Shown: one piece after another, positions 15,592 to 26,207 of the stretch
How the letters are laid out: every line of letters begins with the position of its first letter
How positions within the stretch are numbered: the stretch's first letter is position 1
Assembly: GCA_023460855.1 (NCBI GenBank)
Contig: JAEWOS010000004.1
Coordinates: 1-64,000, forward strand
Length of the DNA stretch: 64,000 nucleotides
Direction: 5' to 3'
From: Bacteroidota bacterium
GTDB taxonomy: Bacteria > Bacteroidota > Bacteroidia > Flavobacteriales > Weeksellaceae
Notes under the pieces: model-generated
Database searches by the model: none
What the model saw: the letters and a program-made list of their open reading frames with translations, nothing else
What the model was told of the DNA's origin: nothing
Position numbers and translations under genes: made by a program

Positions 15592-16488
15592 ATGAAACAT
15601 TTGTATTTCTTTCTATTTTTTTGCACATCTGTGCTATTCTATTCGCAGACCACAGTATTAAATCAGCCAATAGGCGTTCTTCCAGGAGGTGCTATGACAG
15701 GAGACCGCGCTGCTAAAGCGGCTAACGGCGATGTTTTCACATCGGCCTCAAGTTTTGTACTTAATCAAAGCGCACAGATAACCAAAATTACAATTTATGG
15801 AGCGTCGACAGCCCAGCAGTTTCCAGCACTCTCTACAGGTTTACAGCTGCATATTTACGCCGATAATAATGGAGAGCCGGCAGGCAATCCTATTCTTCAA
15901 ACTGGAACTCCAATTATTGTTGCGGATCTTAGCAGCAACTCCCCAGGATATGAATTGATCAGCCTTCCATCCTCGTTCTATGAGTATCGAATTGATTTTA
16001 CACAGATTCCTGGCACACATATTTTAAATGCAAATACAACTTACTGGATTTATTTTGTTGCTAAGCTAAATCTGCCTCAGATAACACCAAGTACGACTAA
16101 CCATTTTGCATGGTATAATGCTGCTACAGGTACTCCCGTAAAGAAATTGCTGTGTAATATTTCTGCTGCACCATTCTGCCACAACTGGCTTTCAGCTGGT
16201 AATAGTGGTTCTGCATTTAAAATTGAAGGCACGAATGAACTCGGAACTGAAGATGTCCTGTTTGATAATTCACCAATATTAATCTATCCTAATCCTACTC
16301 ATGATTTAATCCATATCAGTACAAATGAGAAAATAAAATCAGGAAAACTCTATGATGTAAGTGGTAAACTGATAAACTTTAACCTTTCTGATAAATCTTT
16401 CAATATTTCTCATTTACCCTCCGGCAATTATTTCCTGCACGTAGAAACGGAAACCCAGAAAGTGGTAAAGAAAATCATGAAAAAATAA
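15592..16488 (+). CDS. Secreted T9SS type A sorting-domain protein (paralogue of 18981)
   Basis: This 298-residue protein has a signal peptide (YFFLFFCTSVLFYSQ), a beta-rich central region of about 190 residues and a C-terminal type A sorting domain (from about 228: LIYPNPTHDLIHIS, then GNYFLHVETE and KKIMKK). The sorting domain directs export by the type IX system and usually attachment to the cell surface. The central region shares DNNGEPAGNPILQTGTPI-like blocks with the protein at 18981-19886 and has no family I can name. It abuts the convergent S41 peptidase gene without a spacer. Confidence 0.85.
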   Translation: MKHLYFFLFFCTSVLFYSQTTVLNQPIGVLPGGAMTGDRAAKAANGDVFTSASSFVLNQSAQITKITIYGASTAQQFPALSTGLQLHIYADNNGEPAGNPILQTGTPIIVADLSSNSPGYELISLPSSFYEYRIDFTQIPGTHILNANTTYWIYFVAKLNLPQITPSTTNHFAWYNAATGTPVKKLLCNISAAPFCHNWLSAGNSGSAFKIEGTNELGTEDVLFDNSPILIYPNPTHDLIHISTNEKIKSGKLYDVSGKLINFNLSDKSFNISHLPSGNYFLHVETETQKVVKKIMKK

Positions 16489-18669
16489 TCATTGTCTGAT
16501 CCACTCAACAGCTTTTTCCAAAACTTCATCTTTTCCATTTTTTATTCCGTCAACAGTTGGTTTTACGACGACATCGGGAACAATGCCTACGCGTTGAGTT
16601 TCTGTTCCGTCAGGATAATACACTCCTATTCCGCTGATTAAGGTTTCTATTCCTCCGGGCAAAGTGATTCCGGAAACATTTCCGTCCGCACCGGCCGTAG
16701 TTGAACCAAAAACTTTTGCACCGGGCGATGCACGAAATGCCATTGCCGTATATTCTGCCTGACTTTGCGTTGTTTCGTTTACCAGAATTGCGATTTTATT
16801 TTTATGGGAGTTTTTTCCGGTACCCGGAACTTTCAATGTTGGGGTAAAGATGAATTCTCCGGGAAAACTCGTGGAAGTCTGGGTGAATTTCACAAATTCA
16901 GTGTCTTTTTCATGAAGCAGACTACCGAGTTTGAAAACAACAAATTCCGACGGATAATTCCGGATATCGATGATGAGACCTTTCGTGTTTTGAATTTTTT
17001 TGACCGACTCCGTTAGTTTATCAACGGTTACACTTCCAAGGTTGAAGTAGGCAATATTTCCGTCCAGCATTTTAAAGAAATCAGGTTGTGCCGGGCTTTC
17101 GAATGCGGCATCATTACGATTAAAGGTCTTCAATTTCAACTCCTTATCGATTCCGTTTCTGCTTACATTTACCAAAATAGAATCATCATTAGTACGCAAC
17201 AAAATGTTTGCAATATTCCTCAGCTGAGTCGGATAATTGGAAGCAGGAGTCAGCGGCAATCTCTCAGTGATTATTTCGCTAACCGGTTTTCCGTCAATTT
17301 TTGTTAAAATGTCACCAATCTCAAGGCCACTCTGTTTACCGGTTTCCTTATCAAGAAAGCCGGAAACCACCGCCTGATTTTCAATAAAAGTTACTTTAGC
17401 AGGGATAAAATTCGTTCCTCGATACTGACTGATCACTTCATTACTGCCGTATATATTTGCGTGTGTATCATGTATCCTTGCAATCAGTTCAAGTGTCTTC
17501 AATGTGTACTCCTTCTGATTTTTAGCGCTCAAAAATTTTGGTATAAATTCAGCCAGCACGTTTTTCCAGTCTTCTTCTATTAAATTTTTATAGGGAAAAT
17601 AGTACTGAATCATATTCCAGTAGCGGAACAGCGATAACAAACGGTAACCTTCATCAGGAAAGGCCATTTCTTTGTATGAATTCTCATTTTTGAAAACAGG
17701 ATTGCCCACTCCGGGTGCAAAATCAATATAATAATTTGTGCCTGCCCGTTTCGCATTTTTTATTTTGAGAAGCTGATCCGAAAGTGGTTTTGACAGCCCT
17801 GAATCAGTAATCCATTTCAAATCCGGCTGAAGTTTAGCTTCCTTTCCGGACGCTACTGATTTTGCAACTTCGAAACTACCTAAACCGGAAATCCATTCAG
17901 ATAAAATCCGGTCGCGCTCCTTATTATTCTTGCCGTTAACTTTCGGTAAAATTCTGAAAAGTTCGAAATCCCAGTTCAAATCTCCGGAATGTGCTTTAGG
18001 ATGATAGTATTTAAGGTAGCCCCAAATTAAACCCAATGTTTTTAGGTTTTGTAGATTTTGAGGATGAGTTCCAAGCCCTGAGATTTTGGAACTATTTTCA
18101 AACTCTTTGTCGAGATCTGCTTTGGAAAGGGGTTTCAGGTATTCTGAAGCTCTGGAAATGTCTTTTCCGTCAATGGTGATTTCCAGATTATCCACCCACA
18201 TTTTTCCTTTTCCAACCAGAAGTACGCCGATAAATATATCTGAGGTTTTTGCCGGCTGCATGGTAAGACTGATTTCGTATTTCTTCCAGTCTGTTGTTCC
18301 TTGGACACCTCTGTTTTGCATATTATCGAAAGCGATGGAAGGATCAATCCTTACCCAAAGACCTGCAAATCCATCCTGAACATTTTCTGTTTTAATATAT
18401 CCTGAAAGTTTAATATTTTTTCCTTCATAATTTTTAGGGAGCTTCATATTCAGACCCTGAAATCCTTCCTTATCATCACCTGAAATCATGAAAGATTGTT
18501 TTCCGTGTTGTTTTATCTGCTGATCAAAAGACGTAAGAGTGCCTTTTGCTGACATCACATTCCAACCGACAGGTGCGCCATCTCTGTCGTTTTCAAAACT
18601 TAAATTGAGATCCTGTGCCTGCAAGCTAATTGTAAAAACAAGCATTAAGAATGAATAAAATTTTTTCAT
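16489..18669 (-). CDS. Exported S41-family peptidase with PDZ domain
   Basis: This is a 726-residue tail-specific (C-terminal-processing) serine protease. After the signal peptide (FYSFLMLVFTISLQA) comes a galactose-binding-like beta domain (about 20-165), a helical region, a PDZ domain near residues 420-500 (SGLEIGDILTKIDGKPVSE) and the S41 catalytic core near 530-710. The likely nucleophile is the Ser in TTQSQAEYTAM, followed by FGSTTAGADG and the PDVVVKPT end typical of the family. Similar Bacteroidota proteins are secreted or periplasmic with unknown substrates. It lies between two paralogous T9SS genes on the opposite strand, but nothing else links them. Confidence 0.88.
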   Translation of the reverse strand: MKKFYSFLMLVFTISLQAQDLNLSFENDRDGAPVGWNVMSAKGTLTSFDQQIKQHGKQSFMISGDDKEGFQGLNMKLPKNYEGKNIKLSGYIKTENVQDGFAGLWVRIDPSIAFDNMQNRGVQGTTDWKKYEISLTMQPAKTSDIFIGVLLVGKGKMWVDNLEITIDGKDISRASEYLKPLSKADLDKEFENSSKISGLGTHPQNLQNLKTLGLIWGYLKYYHPKAHSGDLNWDFELFRILPKVNGKNNKERDRILSEWISGLGSFEVAKSVASGKEAKLQPDLKWITDSGLSKPLSDQLLKIKNAKRAGTNYYIDFAPGVGNPVFKNENSYKEMAFPDEGYRLLSLFRYWNMIQYYFPYKNLIEEDWKNVLAEFIPKFLSAKNQKEYTLKTLELIARIHDTHANIYGSNEVISQYRGTNFIPAKVTFIENQAVVSGFLDKETGKQSGLEIGDILTKIDGKPVSEIITERLPLTPASNYPTQLRNIANILLRTNDDSILVNVSRNGIDKELKLKTFNRNDAAFESPAQPDFFKMLDGNIAYFNLGSVTVDKLTESVKKIQNTKGLIIDIRNYPSEFVVFKLGSLLHEKDTEFVKFTQTSTSFPGEFIFTPTLKVPGTGKNSHKNKIAILVNETTQSQAEYTAMAFRASPGAKVFGSTTAGADGNVSGITLPGGIETLISGIGVYYPDGTETQRVGIVPDVVVKPTVDGIKNGKDEVLEKAVEWIRQ

Positions 18670-18980
18670 GTCAATTAATTCTGATCAAAATAAAAATACA
18701 ACGCCGAAGTTACCTAAATGCTTTTCTACAGAAAAATTATTTTTCAGGTGGTTATATTTGGACGTCTCCTGGCTGACAATCCCAAGCGTTCCAAATCTCA
18801 TTCCTGAGCTTTGATCTTTTCTGCATTTTTACAATTTTTAAGAAAAAATTCGTCTGTAATTCCGTTTCAAAGTGATAACGTTTAATTTTCAAGGGACTTT
18901 TGAACAGTTTTCAAAAAATATATTGCAGACATCTAACCAGCCGGAATAAATGATAACTTTGGTTTTGGTAAAATCAAACT
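18670..18980. other. Intergenic region between the S41 peptidase and the second T9SS gene
   Basis: No coding frame is credible. It should hold the divergent promoters of both genes; only the rightward -7 box (18954-18961) is clear. Confidence 0.6.
18954..18961 (+). promoter_or_regulatory. TAnnTTTG -7 box of the second T9SS gene
   Basis: TAACTTTG lies 19 bases before the ATG at 18981. Confidence 0.55.
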
Positions 18981-19886
18981 ATGAAAAAACTCTATTTTCT
19001 TCTTGCGGTATTCTTTATTATTCAGATAAACGCACAGGTTATTTTTTCACAGCCCATTTATTACGCTCCGAACGGATCATCATCTGCTTTAAAATCCGGC
19101 AAAGCCAATAACGGCGATCTGATCAGCCTTGCAAGTCAGTTCACTTTAAATCAGGCTGCAACTTTGTCGAAAGTAACGATCTACGGATATCAGTTGACAC
19201 AGAATCTTCCCACAATATGTACCGGAGCAATACTCTATATCTATGCCGACAACAACGGAGAACCGGCAGGACATCCGATTCTGCAAACTGGCACTCCGCT
19301 TTATTCGCTGGATATCAGTAATACTTCTCCGGCTTTCGGTCTTGTTTTTGTACCAAATGCTGTCGCATATCCGAATTACAATTTTGTAATAGATCTTGGC
19401 GCTGTTCCCGGGCAGCCGACACTACAGGACAACACTACATACTGGCTATTCTTTGTGCCTAAACTGGATTTACCAAACATCAGCACCTATGATTCAAGGG
19501 TTTTCGGATGGTACCGGCACGATCCAGCAACACCTTCCTATAAAGCAATTTCTAATCTTTCGGGAGCTGCAGCCTATCCGACCTGGACAAGCCTGGGAAC
19601 CGGTGGAGCAGCATTTACAATTGAAGGATTCACGGACCTGAGCACTGGTGAAACGGTTTTCGATTCGTCAGGGATTATCGTTTACCCGAATCCTGCGGCG
19701 GATTTTATAACAATTCACAGCAAAGAAAAAATTAAAGCAGTTCAGGTGTATGCTGTCAGCGGAAAACGCATAGAAGTGGATTTGCGGGACAATACTGTAC
19801 AATTAAGCGGCTTACCAACCGGCGAATATTTCCTGAACATAGAAACTGAGTCGCACACACTGGTTAAGAAGATTATTAAAAAATAA
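18981..19886 (+). CDS. Secreted T9SS type A sorting-domain protein (paralogue of 15592)
   Basis: The protein has 301 residues with the same plan as the one at 15592: signal peptide (LYFLLAVFFIIQINA), a beta-rich domain in which QFTLNQAATLSKVTIYG, IYADNNGEPAGHPILQTGTP and the TYWLFFVPKLDLP block align with its paralogue, and a type A sorting domain (IVYPNPAADFITI to VKKIIKK). The two presumably arose by duplication and now flank the S41 peptidase. Function is unknown; a surface or secreted location is likely. It ends 8 bases from the convergent aldo/keto reductase. Confidence 0.86.
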   Translation: MKKLYFLLAVFFIIQINAQVIFSQPIYYAPNGSSSALKSGKANNGDLISLASQFTLNQAATLSKVTIYGYQLTQNLPTICTGAILYIYADNNGEPAGHPILQTGTPLYSLDISNTSPAFGLVFVPNAVAYPNYNFVIDLGAVPGQPTLQDNTTYWLFFVPKLDLPNISTYDSRVFGWYRHDPATPSYKAISNLSGAAAYPTWTSLGTGGAAFTIEGFTDLSTGETVFDSSGIIVYPNPAADFITIHSKEKIKAVQVYAVSGKRIEVDLRDNTVQLSGLPTGEYFLNIETESHTLVKKIIKK

Positions 19887-19894
19887 CATCAGGA

Positions 19895-20728
19895 CTACGG
19901 TAAACGGTCCGGATGATAACCGCTGAAACCCGTCTCTTCAATCTGACCGATTTGCTGCATTTCAGCGTGAGAAAGTTCAAAATCAAAAACATCGAGATTC
20001 TCTTTAATTCTCGAAGGAGTACTGGATTTTGGAATCGGGACACATCCCTTCTGAATTATCCACCGTAAAGCAACCTGCGAAACTGTTTTCTGGTGAACTT
20101 CAGCAATATCGTTCAAAACCTTAATATTCAGAATCTTTCCCCGAGCAATTGGCGACCAGGCCTGGACCAGAATATTTTCCCGCTTACATTTTTCGTAAGT
20201 TTCCTGCTGCCAGTAACCAGGATGAAACTCAATGTGGTTCACTGCAGGTTTTAGTTCACAGTTTTCCAGTAAAGAATCCAGATGATGCGAAAGGAAATTA
20301 CTGACGCCGATCGATTTTACCAGTCCTTCCCTCTTCAACTCTTCCAGAACTCTCCATGTTTCAGCATTGATTTCGCGCCAGTTTTTAGACCTGTTGGCGT
20401 TGCATGGCCAGTGAATTAAATAAAGATCGAGATAATCCAGACCGAGTTTTTTCAGGGAATCTGTAAAATGTGGTTTTACGTTCCCGGCACCAAGATGATC
20501 CCGCCACAGTTTGCTGGTAATAAACAGTTCAGATCGCTCAATTCCGCAGGATTTTACTGCCTTACCAATATCGCGTTCATTACCATACATTTCTGCCGTA
20601 TCAATTAGCCGGTAGCCAAATTTTAAGGCAGTTGTCACCGCTTCTGTCCCTTCATTTCCTGAAGCTTTATATGAACCGAATCCGATAGCAGGAATTCGGT
20701 TCCCGTCATTGAGCTGATGAAATTGCAT
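19895..20728 (-). CDS. Aldo/keto reductase
   Basis: This 277-residue NADPH-dependent (alpha/beta)8-barrel oxidoreductase belongs to the AKR5-like group with 2,5-diketo-gluconate reductases and prostaglandin-F synthase-like enzymes. The catalytic tetrad is visible: Asp and Tyr in DTAEMYGNE, Lys in ITSKLWRDH and His in YLIHWP. The C-terminal phosphate-binding IPKSSTPSRIKENLDVFDF segment is intact. The physiological substrate cannot be assigned. It appears to be a single-gene unit. Confidence 0.92.
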   Translation of the reverse strand: MQFHQLNDGNRIPAIGFGSYKASGNEGTEAVTTALKFGYRLIDTAEMYGNERDIGKAVKSCGIERSELFITSKLWRDHLGAGNVKPHFTDSLKKLGLDYLDLYLIHWPCNANRSKNWREINAETWRVLEELKREGLVKSIGVSNFLSHHLDSLLENCELKPAVNHIEFHPGYWQQETYEKCKRENILVQAWSPIARGKILNIKVLNDIAEVHQKTVSQVALRWIIQKGCVPIPKSSTPSRIKENLDVFDFELSHAEMQQIGQIEETGFSGYHPDRLP

Positions 20729-20875
20729 AAATGGATATTTGTTTCAAAGTAATGAAAATGTTAGTAAAACAGGGACTTTCGGCTAAAAAAATGACTCCGC
20801 CATCCCGCTTATTTAGAAAGATTACAAACTATTTCATTGTGACAATTCTCATTTTCACCTCTCTTAACATTTTTT

Positions 20876-20883
20876 TAACTTTG
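20876..20883 (+). promoter_or_regulatory. TAnnTTTG -7 box of the sdhCAB operon
   Basis: TAACTTTG lies 29 bases before the sdhC ATG; a clear TTG element is not seen. Confidence 0.6.
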
Positions 20884-20912
20884 TAAAATTCTAAAACATA
20901 ATCTAAAAATAT

Positions 20913-21575
20913 ATGGCAGGTTTAACGAGTTCTACCATTGGTAGAAAGTACGCAATGGCATTGTCTGCAATGTTTTTGCTCATTTTTCTTGTGATGCACT
21001 TGTTAGTAAATATGCTTTCCGTGTTTGGGGAAACAGCATATAACAATGCATCCTATTTTATGGGCTACAACCCTTTGATACAGTTCCTGATGCAGCCTGT
21101 GCTCATGTTCGCTGTGATTTTTCACTTCGTGATGGGCTTCATTCTGGAGATCAAAAACAACCGGGCACGTCCTGTGAAGTATGCCATGAATAAAGGAGAA
21201 GCAAACTCCACCTGGATGTCCAGAAACATGCTGATTTCAGGAGCAGTGATTCTGGCCTTTATATTTCTGCATATGTACGACTTCTGGTTTCATGAGATGA
21301 ATTACAAATATGTGGAAGGATTACCTGTTGAAGAAAACAGATTCTGGAACGACCTTCATCACAAATTTGCAGACCTTTGGAGGGTGATTGTTTATATCAT
21401 TGCATTCGTGCTTTTGGGGCTGCACCTTGCGCACGGATTTCAGTCGTCTTTCCAGTCAATCGGTGCAAGGCATCCAAAATACACGCGCATAATAAAATCT
21501 TTTGGAAACTGGTATTCAATCCTGATTCCGGCGGGTTTCATCTTTATAGCAGTATTCCATTACGTAACTCAATAA
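20913..21575 (+). CDS. sdhC: Succinate dehydrogenase cytochrome b subunit (Bacteroidota fused type)
   Basis: This membrane anchor of complex II carries electrons from the iron-sulfur subunit to menaquinone. Its 220 residues form five transmembrane helices in one chain, the type B/diheme layout that replaces separate SdhC and SdhD. Histidines suitable for two b hemes are present in the helices (FLVMHLLVNML, IFHFVMGF, FLHMYDFWFH, LHLAHGF). It starts the sdhCAB operon, 12 bases ahead of sdhA. Confidence 0.94.
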   Translation: MAGLTSSTIGRKYAMALSAMFLLIFLVMHLLVNMLSVFGETAYNNASYFMGYNPLIQFLMQPVLMFAVIFHFVMGFILEIKNNRARPVKYAMNKGEANSTWMSRNMLISGAVILAFIFLHMYDFWFHEMNYKYVEGLPVEENRFWNDLHHKFADLWRVIVYIIAFVLLGLHLAHGFQSSFQSIGARHPKYTRIIKSFGNWYSILIPAGFIFIAVFHYVTQ

Positions 21576-21587
21576 TATCAGGACATA

Positions 21588-23600
21588 ATGAACAAATTAG
21601 ATGCAAAAATTCCCGGAGGTCCGCTAAGAGACAAGTGGAAAAATCATAAAGATCATATGAACCTTGTTGCACCGAACAACCGCGACAAGATCGATATTAT
21701 TGTAGTAGGAACCGGTTTGGCAGGAGGTTCTGCAGCTGCAACACTTGCAGAGCAGGGCTACAATGTAAAAGCATTCTGCTATCAGGATTCACCCAGAAGA
21801 GCGCACTCCATCGCTGCGCAGGGTGGTATTAATGCAGCGAAAAATTATCAGGGTGACGGCGACTCCACCTACAGATTATTTTACGACACGATAAAAGGTG
21901 GTGACTACCGCGCCAGAGAAGCGAACGTTTACAGACTTGCTGAAGTTTCCGCAAATATCATCGACCAGTGTGTTGCTCAGGGCGTGCCTTTCGGACGTGA
22001 ATACGGCGGACAACTAGATAACCGTTCATTTGGTGGTGTACAGGTAAAAAGAACTTTCTATGCGAAAGGACAAACCGGCCAGCAGCTTTTATTAGGGTGT
22101 TATTCGGCAATGAGCCGACAGATTGGTAAAGGCCGCATCAAAATGTACAACCGCCACGAAATGATGGAACTTGTTATTGTGGACGGTAAAGCAAGAGGTA
22201 TCATTGCCAGAAACCTGGTAACCGGTGAAATTGAAAGACATTCCGCACATGCCGTGGTAATTGCTTCCGGAGGATACGGAAACGTTTATTTCCTTTCCAC
22301 AAACGCAATGGGATCCAATGTTTCAGCTTCATGGAAAATCCATAAAAAAGGTGCTTACTTCGCAAATCCATGTTTCGTGCAGATTCACCCGACCTGTATT
22401 CCGGTTCACGGAACGCAGCAGAGTAAACTGACGCTGATGTCTGAATCTTTGAGAAACTCCGGCAGAATCTGGGTTCCTAAAAAAATTGAAGATGCTGTTG
22501 CTATCCGAGAAGGAAGACTTAAGCCTGAGAACATTGCAGAAGAAGACCGCGACTATTATCTGGAAAGAAGATATCCGGCTTTCGGGAACCTTGTTCCGCG
22601 TGACGTTGCTTCCAGAGCAGCCAAAGAAAGATGCGATGCCGGGTTTGGTATTGAAAATAACGATACGAAAGAAGGTGTATTCCTCGATTTCTCCACGGAA
22701 ATCATGAAAAAGGGAATGGAATCAGCTACTGAAAAGAACATTCACAATCCTTCTCAACAGCAGATCTACGATCTTGGCAGAGCATGGGTTGAAGAAAAAT
22801 ACGGTAACCTGTTCGTCATGTACGAAAAGATTACTGCAGATAACCCGTATGTGACACCAATGAAGATTTATCCGGCAGTTCACTATACGATGGGCGGCGT
22901 TTGGGTTGATTATAACCTGCAGTCGACCATTCCGGGCTGCTTCGTCATAGGTGAGGCAAATTTCTCCGATCACGGTGCAAACAGACTCGGGGCTTCCGCT
23001 CTGATGCAGGGACTTGCAGACGGTTATTTCGTACTGCCTTATACCATTGCCGATTATCTTTCAGCAGACATCAGAACGGGAAAAATTCCGACAGACACTC
23101 CGGAGTTTGAAGCAGCGGAAAAAGAAATCAACGATAAGATCAATTTCTTTATGAGCAACAACGGAAGCAATTCAGTAGATTATTTCCATAAAAAACTGGG
23201 CCACATTATGTGGAACAAGGTAGGTATGGGAAGAACTCCTGAAGGTCTGAGAGAGGCAATCAGGGAAATTGAAGAAGTACGAAGTGAATTCTGGCAGAAT
23301 GTTAAAGTACCGGGTGAAGCAAATGCCATGAACCCTGAACTGGAAAAAGCTTTCCGGGTTGCAGATTTTATGGAACTTGGCCAGCTGATGGCGATTGACG
23401 CGCTGGAAAGAGAAGAATCCTGTGGAGGACATTTCCGATGGGATCACGCCACCGAAGAAGGTGAAGCGAAAAGGGACGACCAGAATTTTCAGTATGTGTC
23501 AGTCTGGGAATACCAGGGAACCGACATTAATGCGGAGGTATTGCACAAGGAAGAGCTGATCTACGAAAACATCGAAGTGAAAGCAAGAAGCTACAAATAA
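21588..23600 (+). CDS. sdhA: Succinate dehydrogenase/fumarate reductase flavoprotein subunit
   Basis: This subunit oxidises succinate to fumarate with covalently bound FAD. The 670 residues contain the N-terminal FAD fold VVGTGLAGGSAAATL (near residue 37), the segment RRAHSIAAQGGINAA whose His is the expected FAD attachment site, the capping-domain QIHPTCIPVHG block, a DVASRA active-site region and the second FAD-contact block GEANFSDHGANRLGASAL. This matches the Bacteroidota/epsilon-type SdhA/FrdA length. It lies between sdhC and sdhB in one operon. Confidence 0.97.
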   Translation: MNKLDAKIPGGPLRDKWKNHKDHMNLVAPNNRDKIDIIVVGTGLAGGSAAATLAEQGYNVKAFCYQDSPRRAHSIAAQGGINAAKNYQGDGDSTYRLFYDTIKGGDYRAREANVYRLAEVSANIIDQCVAQGVPFGREYGGQLDNRSFGGVQVKRTFYAKGQTGQQLLLGCYSAMSRQIGKGRIKMYNRHEMMELVIVDGKARGIIARNLVTGEIERHSAHAVVIASGGYGNVYFLSTNAMGSNVSASWKIHKKGAYFANPCFVQIHPTCIPVHGTQQSKLTLMSESLRNSGRIWVPKKIEDAVAIREGRLKPENIAEEDRDYYLERRYPAFGNLVPRDVASRAAKERCDAGFGIENNDTKEGVFLDFSTEIMKKGMESATEKNIHNPSQQQIYDLGRAWVEEKYGNLFVMYEKITADNPYVTPMKIYPAVHYTMGGVWVDYNLQSTIPGCFVIGEANFSDHGANRLGASALMQGLADGYFVLPYTIADYLSADIRTGKIPTDTPEFEAAEKEINDKINFFMSNNGSNSVDYFHKKLGHIMWNKVGMGRTPEGLREAIREIEEVRSEFWQNVKVPGEANAMNPELEKAFRVADFMELGQLMAIDALEREESCGGHFRWDHATEEGEAKRDDQNFQYVSVWEYQGTDINAEVLHKEELIYENIEVKARSYK

Positions 23601-23622
23601 ACCTCCAAAAACAGTAAAGAAA

Positions 23623-24390
<768 letters not shown>

Positions 24391-24410
24391 GTTTTCATTT
24401 TAAATATGGT

Positions 24411-24444
24411 AAGCCTCTCAACATCAGATTTGGGAGGCTTTTTT
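24411..24444 (+). terminator. Terminator of the sdh operon
   Basis: A 10-bp stem AAGCCTCTCA/TGGGAGGCTT (one G-T pair) is followed by T residues. Confidence 0.85.
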
Positions 24445-24492
24445 ATTGGCAATTGCTGAATTTTTTGTCCGGCTTCGTAATCGTGAAAAGTT

Positions 24493-24500
24493 TATCTTTG
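24493..24500 (+). promoter_or_regulatory. TAnnTTTG -7 box of the DUF4369/thioredoxin-fold gene
   Basis: TATCTTTG lies 17 bases before the ATG at 24518. Confidence 0.55.
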
Positions 24501-24517
24501 CCGAAATTTAAAATCTA

Positions 24518-26074
24518 ATGAAGAAACTATTTTTCTTATTCATTTTTTCCGTAATTGCCATGTCCTGCAGCAAAAAAGTAGAGGTTTCCGGTAAACTTAC
24601 CAATGCTTCTCCGCTGGACAGAATTGAATTCATCGATGCTTCAGGTGTGGGAACATTGCCTTTGCTGAACATCGGCCTTGAAAAAGACGGAAGTTTCAAA
24701 GGTTCCTTTGATGCGCCAAAAAACGGTATGTACGTAATATCTTTCGGTGGCAGACAGAATCTTATTTACCTGAAAAAAGGACAGTCGCTCGTACTTAATG
24801 CGAACGGCATGGCGTTTCCTGAAGAATATACAATCTCCGGAGATGCGAAAGCAAATAATGATTTCCTGAAAAATTCTCAGAAATATCTGATGGATTATTC
24901 AGCAAAACTGCAGATGGATCAGAAAATGCAGTTGAGCGAAGCTGATTTTGTGAAGGAAATGAAGAAAATACAGACGGACATCAATAAAAATATTGATGAA
25001 AATGCTTCAAAATATAAAGCAGACAAGGAAGTAGTTGATTATAAGAAGCGTGAAACCAACGCCGGAATCCTGAGCGTTATGGGTCAATACGAAATGTTTA
25101 AGAAACAGACCTCCGACAATCCTTCTTATAAAACACCAAAGGTGATGACTGATTTCGAGAATACGCTGGTTGGAGATAAAGAACAGATGATTAAAGAACA
25201 TCCGGTGTACAGAAGCTACCTTTTAGGAAAAATGAATGACGATTTCCAGAAATTTGCAATGGCAAAAGTGAATGGGCAGACAGATCTTCTTACCACTGAT
25301 CTTTTCAAAGAATTTATTGCAGATAACAAAGACTATTCGCAGACAATTAAAGATTACCTCACTGCGTTTATTATGGTTCAGGCAGATTTGAGACCGGACC
25401 AGACTCCTGCAAACCTTACCAAACTGAAAACCATCATCGATAACGACATCAAAGATGCAGAGGTAAAAAAAGATCTTCAGCATCTGCATTTCGTGGTGAG
25501 CGGTCCTAAAATCGGTGAAGCGGCGCCTGCAGCTAAACTCGTAAAAGCCGACGGATCTTCCTACAATATCGCAGAAGCAGGAAACAAGCCGAAACTTCTG
25601 ATGTTCTACGCATCATGGAATCCGTACATTCAGGAAGCTGCAGTCCCTGTTCTGAAGCAGGTTATTGATTTTTACAAAAGCAAAATGGATTTTGTATTCA
25701 TCAACCTCGACGATAACAAAGACCAGTTCAATAAAACGAGCAGCGCACTGCTGAAATCGCTTACCGGTACGAACGTTTATGCAGAAGGCGGCATGCAGTC
25801 GGAACTTGCTGAGAAATACGGTATCTACAGTTTCAAACTGAACCCGGCATTCCTGCTTGTTGACAAAGACGGAAAAATCGCAAGCAAATATTTCTATAAT
25901 CTTGGTGATCCGGAACTGATTACAATGATGGATAAACTTACCGGACTGAAAGCACCGGAAGTGGAACCGGAAATCACGCTGCAGAACGATCTGCTCGTTC
26001 CTCAGGAACAACAGCCTTCACAACAGGCTCCGGCTCCACAGCAAAATGCTCCGGAACCTGCAGCAGCAGAATAA
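24518..26074 (+). CDS. DUF4369/thioredoxin-fold lipoprotein lacking the CxxC motif
   Basis: This 518-residue lipoprotein (anchor Cys in IAMSCSKKV) has an N-terminal DUF4369-like beta domain (about 20-115), a helical middle, a TlpA/AhpC-type thioredoxin fold from about 330 (IGEAAPAAKLVKADGS) and a Pro/Gln/Ala-rich tail. In redox-active TlpA proteins the first strand ends WCxxC; here the equivalent stretch reads FYASWNPYIQEAA, with no cysteine. It is therefore unlikely to act as a disulfide reductase and may instead bind proteins. The gene is monocistronic, with its own promoter and terminator. The domain call is good; function is unknown. Confidence 0.8.
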   Translation: MKKLFFLFIFSVIAMSCSKKVEVSGKLTNASPLDRIEFIDASGVGTLPLLNIGLEKDGSFKGSFDAPKNGMYVISFGGRQNLIYLKKGQSLVLNANGMAFPEEYTISGDAKANNDFLKNSQKYLMDYSAKLQMDQKMQLSEADFVKEMKKIQTDINKNIDENASKYKADKEVVDYKKRETNAGILSVMGQYEMFKKQTSDNPSYKTPKVMTDFENTLVGDKEQMIKEHPVYRSYLLGKMNDDFQKFAMAKVNGQTDLLTTDLFKEFIADNKDYSQTIKDYLTAFIMVQADLRPDQTPANLTKLKTIIDNDIKDAEVKKDLQHLHFVVSGPKIGEAAPAAKLVKADGSSYNIAEAGNKPKLLMFYASWNPYIQEAAVPVLKQVIDFYKSKMDFVFINLDDNKDQFNKTSSALLKSLTGTNVYAEGGMQSELAEKYGIYSFKLNPAFLLVDKDGKIASKYFYNLGDPELITMMDKLTGLKAPEVEPEITLQNDLLVPQEQQPSQQAPAPQQNAPEPAAAE

Positions 26075-26078
26075 AACC

Positions 26079-26111
26079 AAAGCCCTGTCATTTTATTGGC
26101 GGGGCTTTTTA
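26079..26111 (+). terminator. Terminator after the thioredoxin-fold gene
   Basis: Stem AAAGCCC/GGGCTTT, extendable by C/G pairs, is followed by TTTTT. Confidence 0.75.
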
Positions 26112-26207
26112 TTACTTATGATTTGCGAAACGTCTGAAAGAAGTACACCGTTTTAATCGCATCATATTACGCCGGTCAACCGACGGATTTTTTCAACGCA
26201 AAAACAT

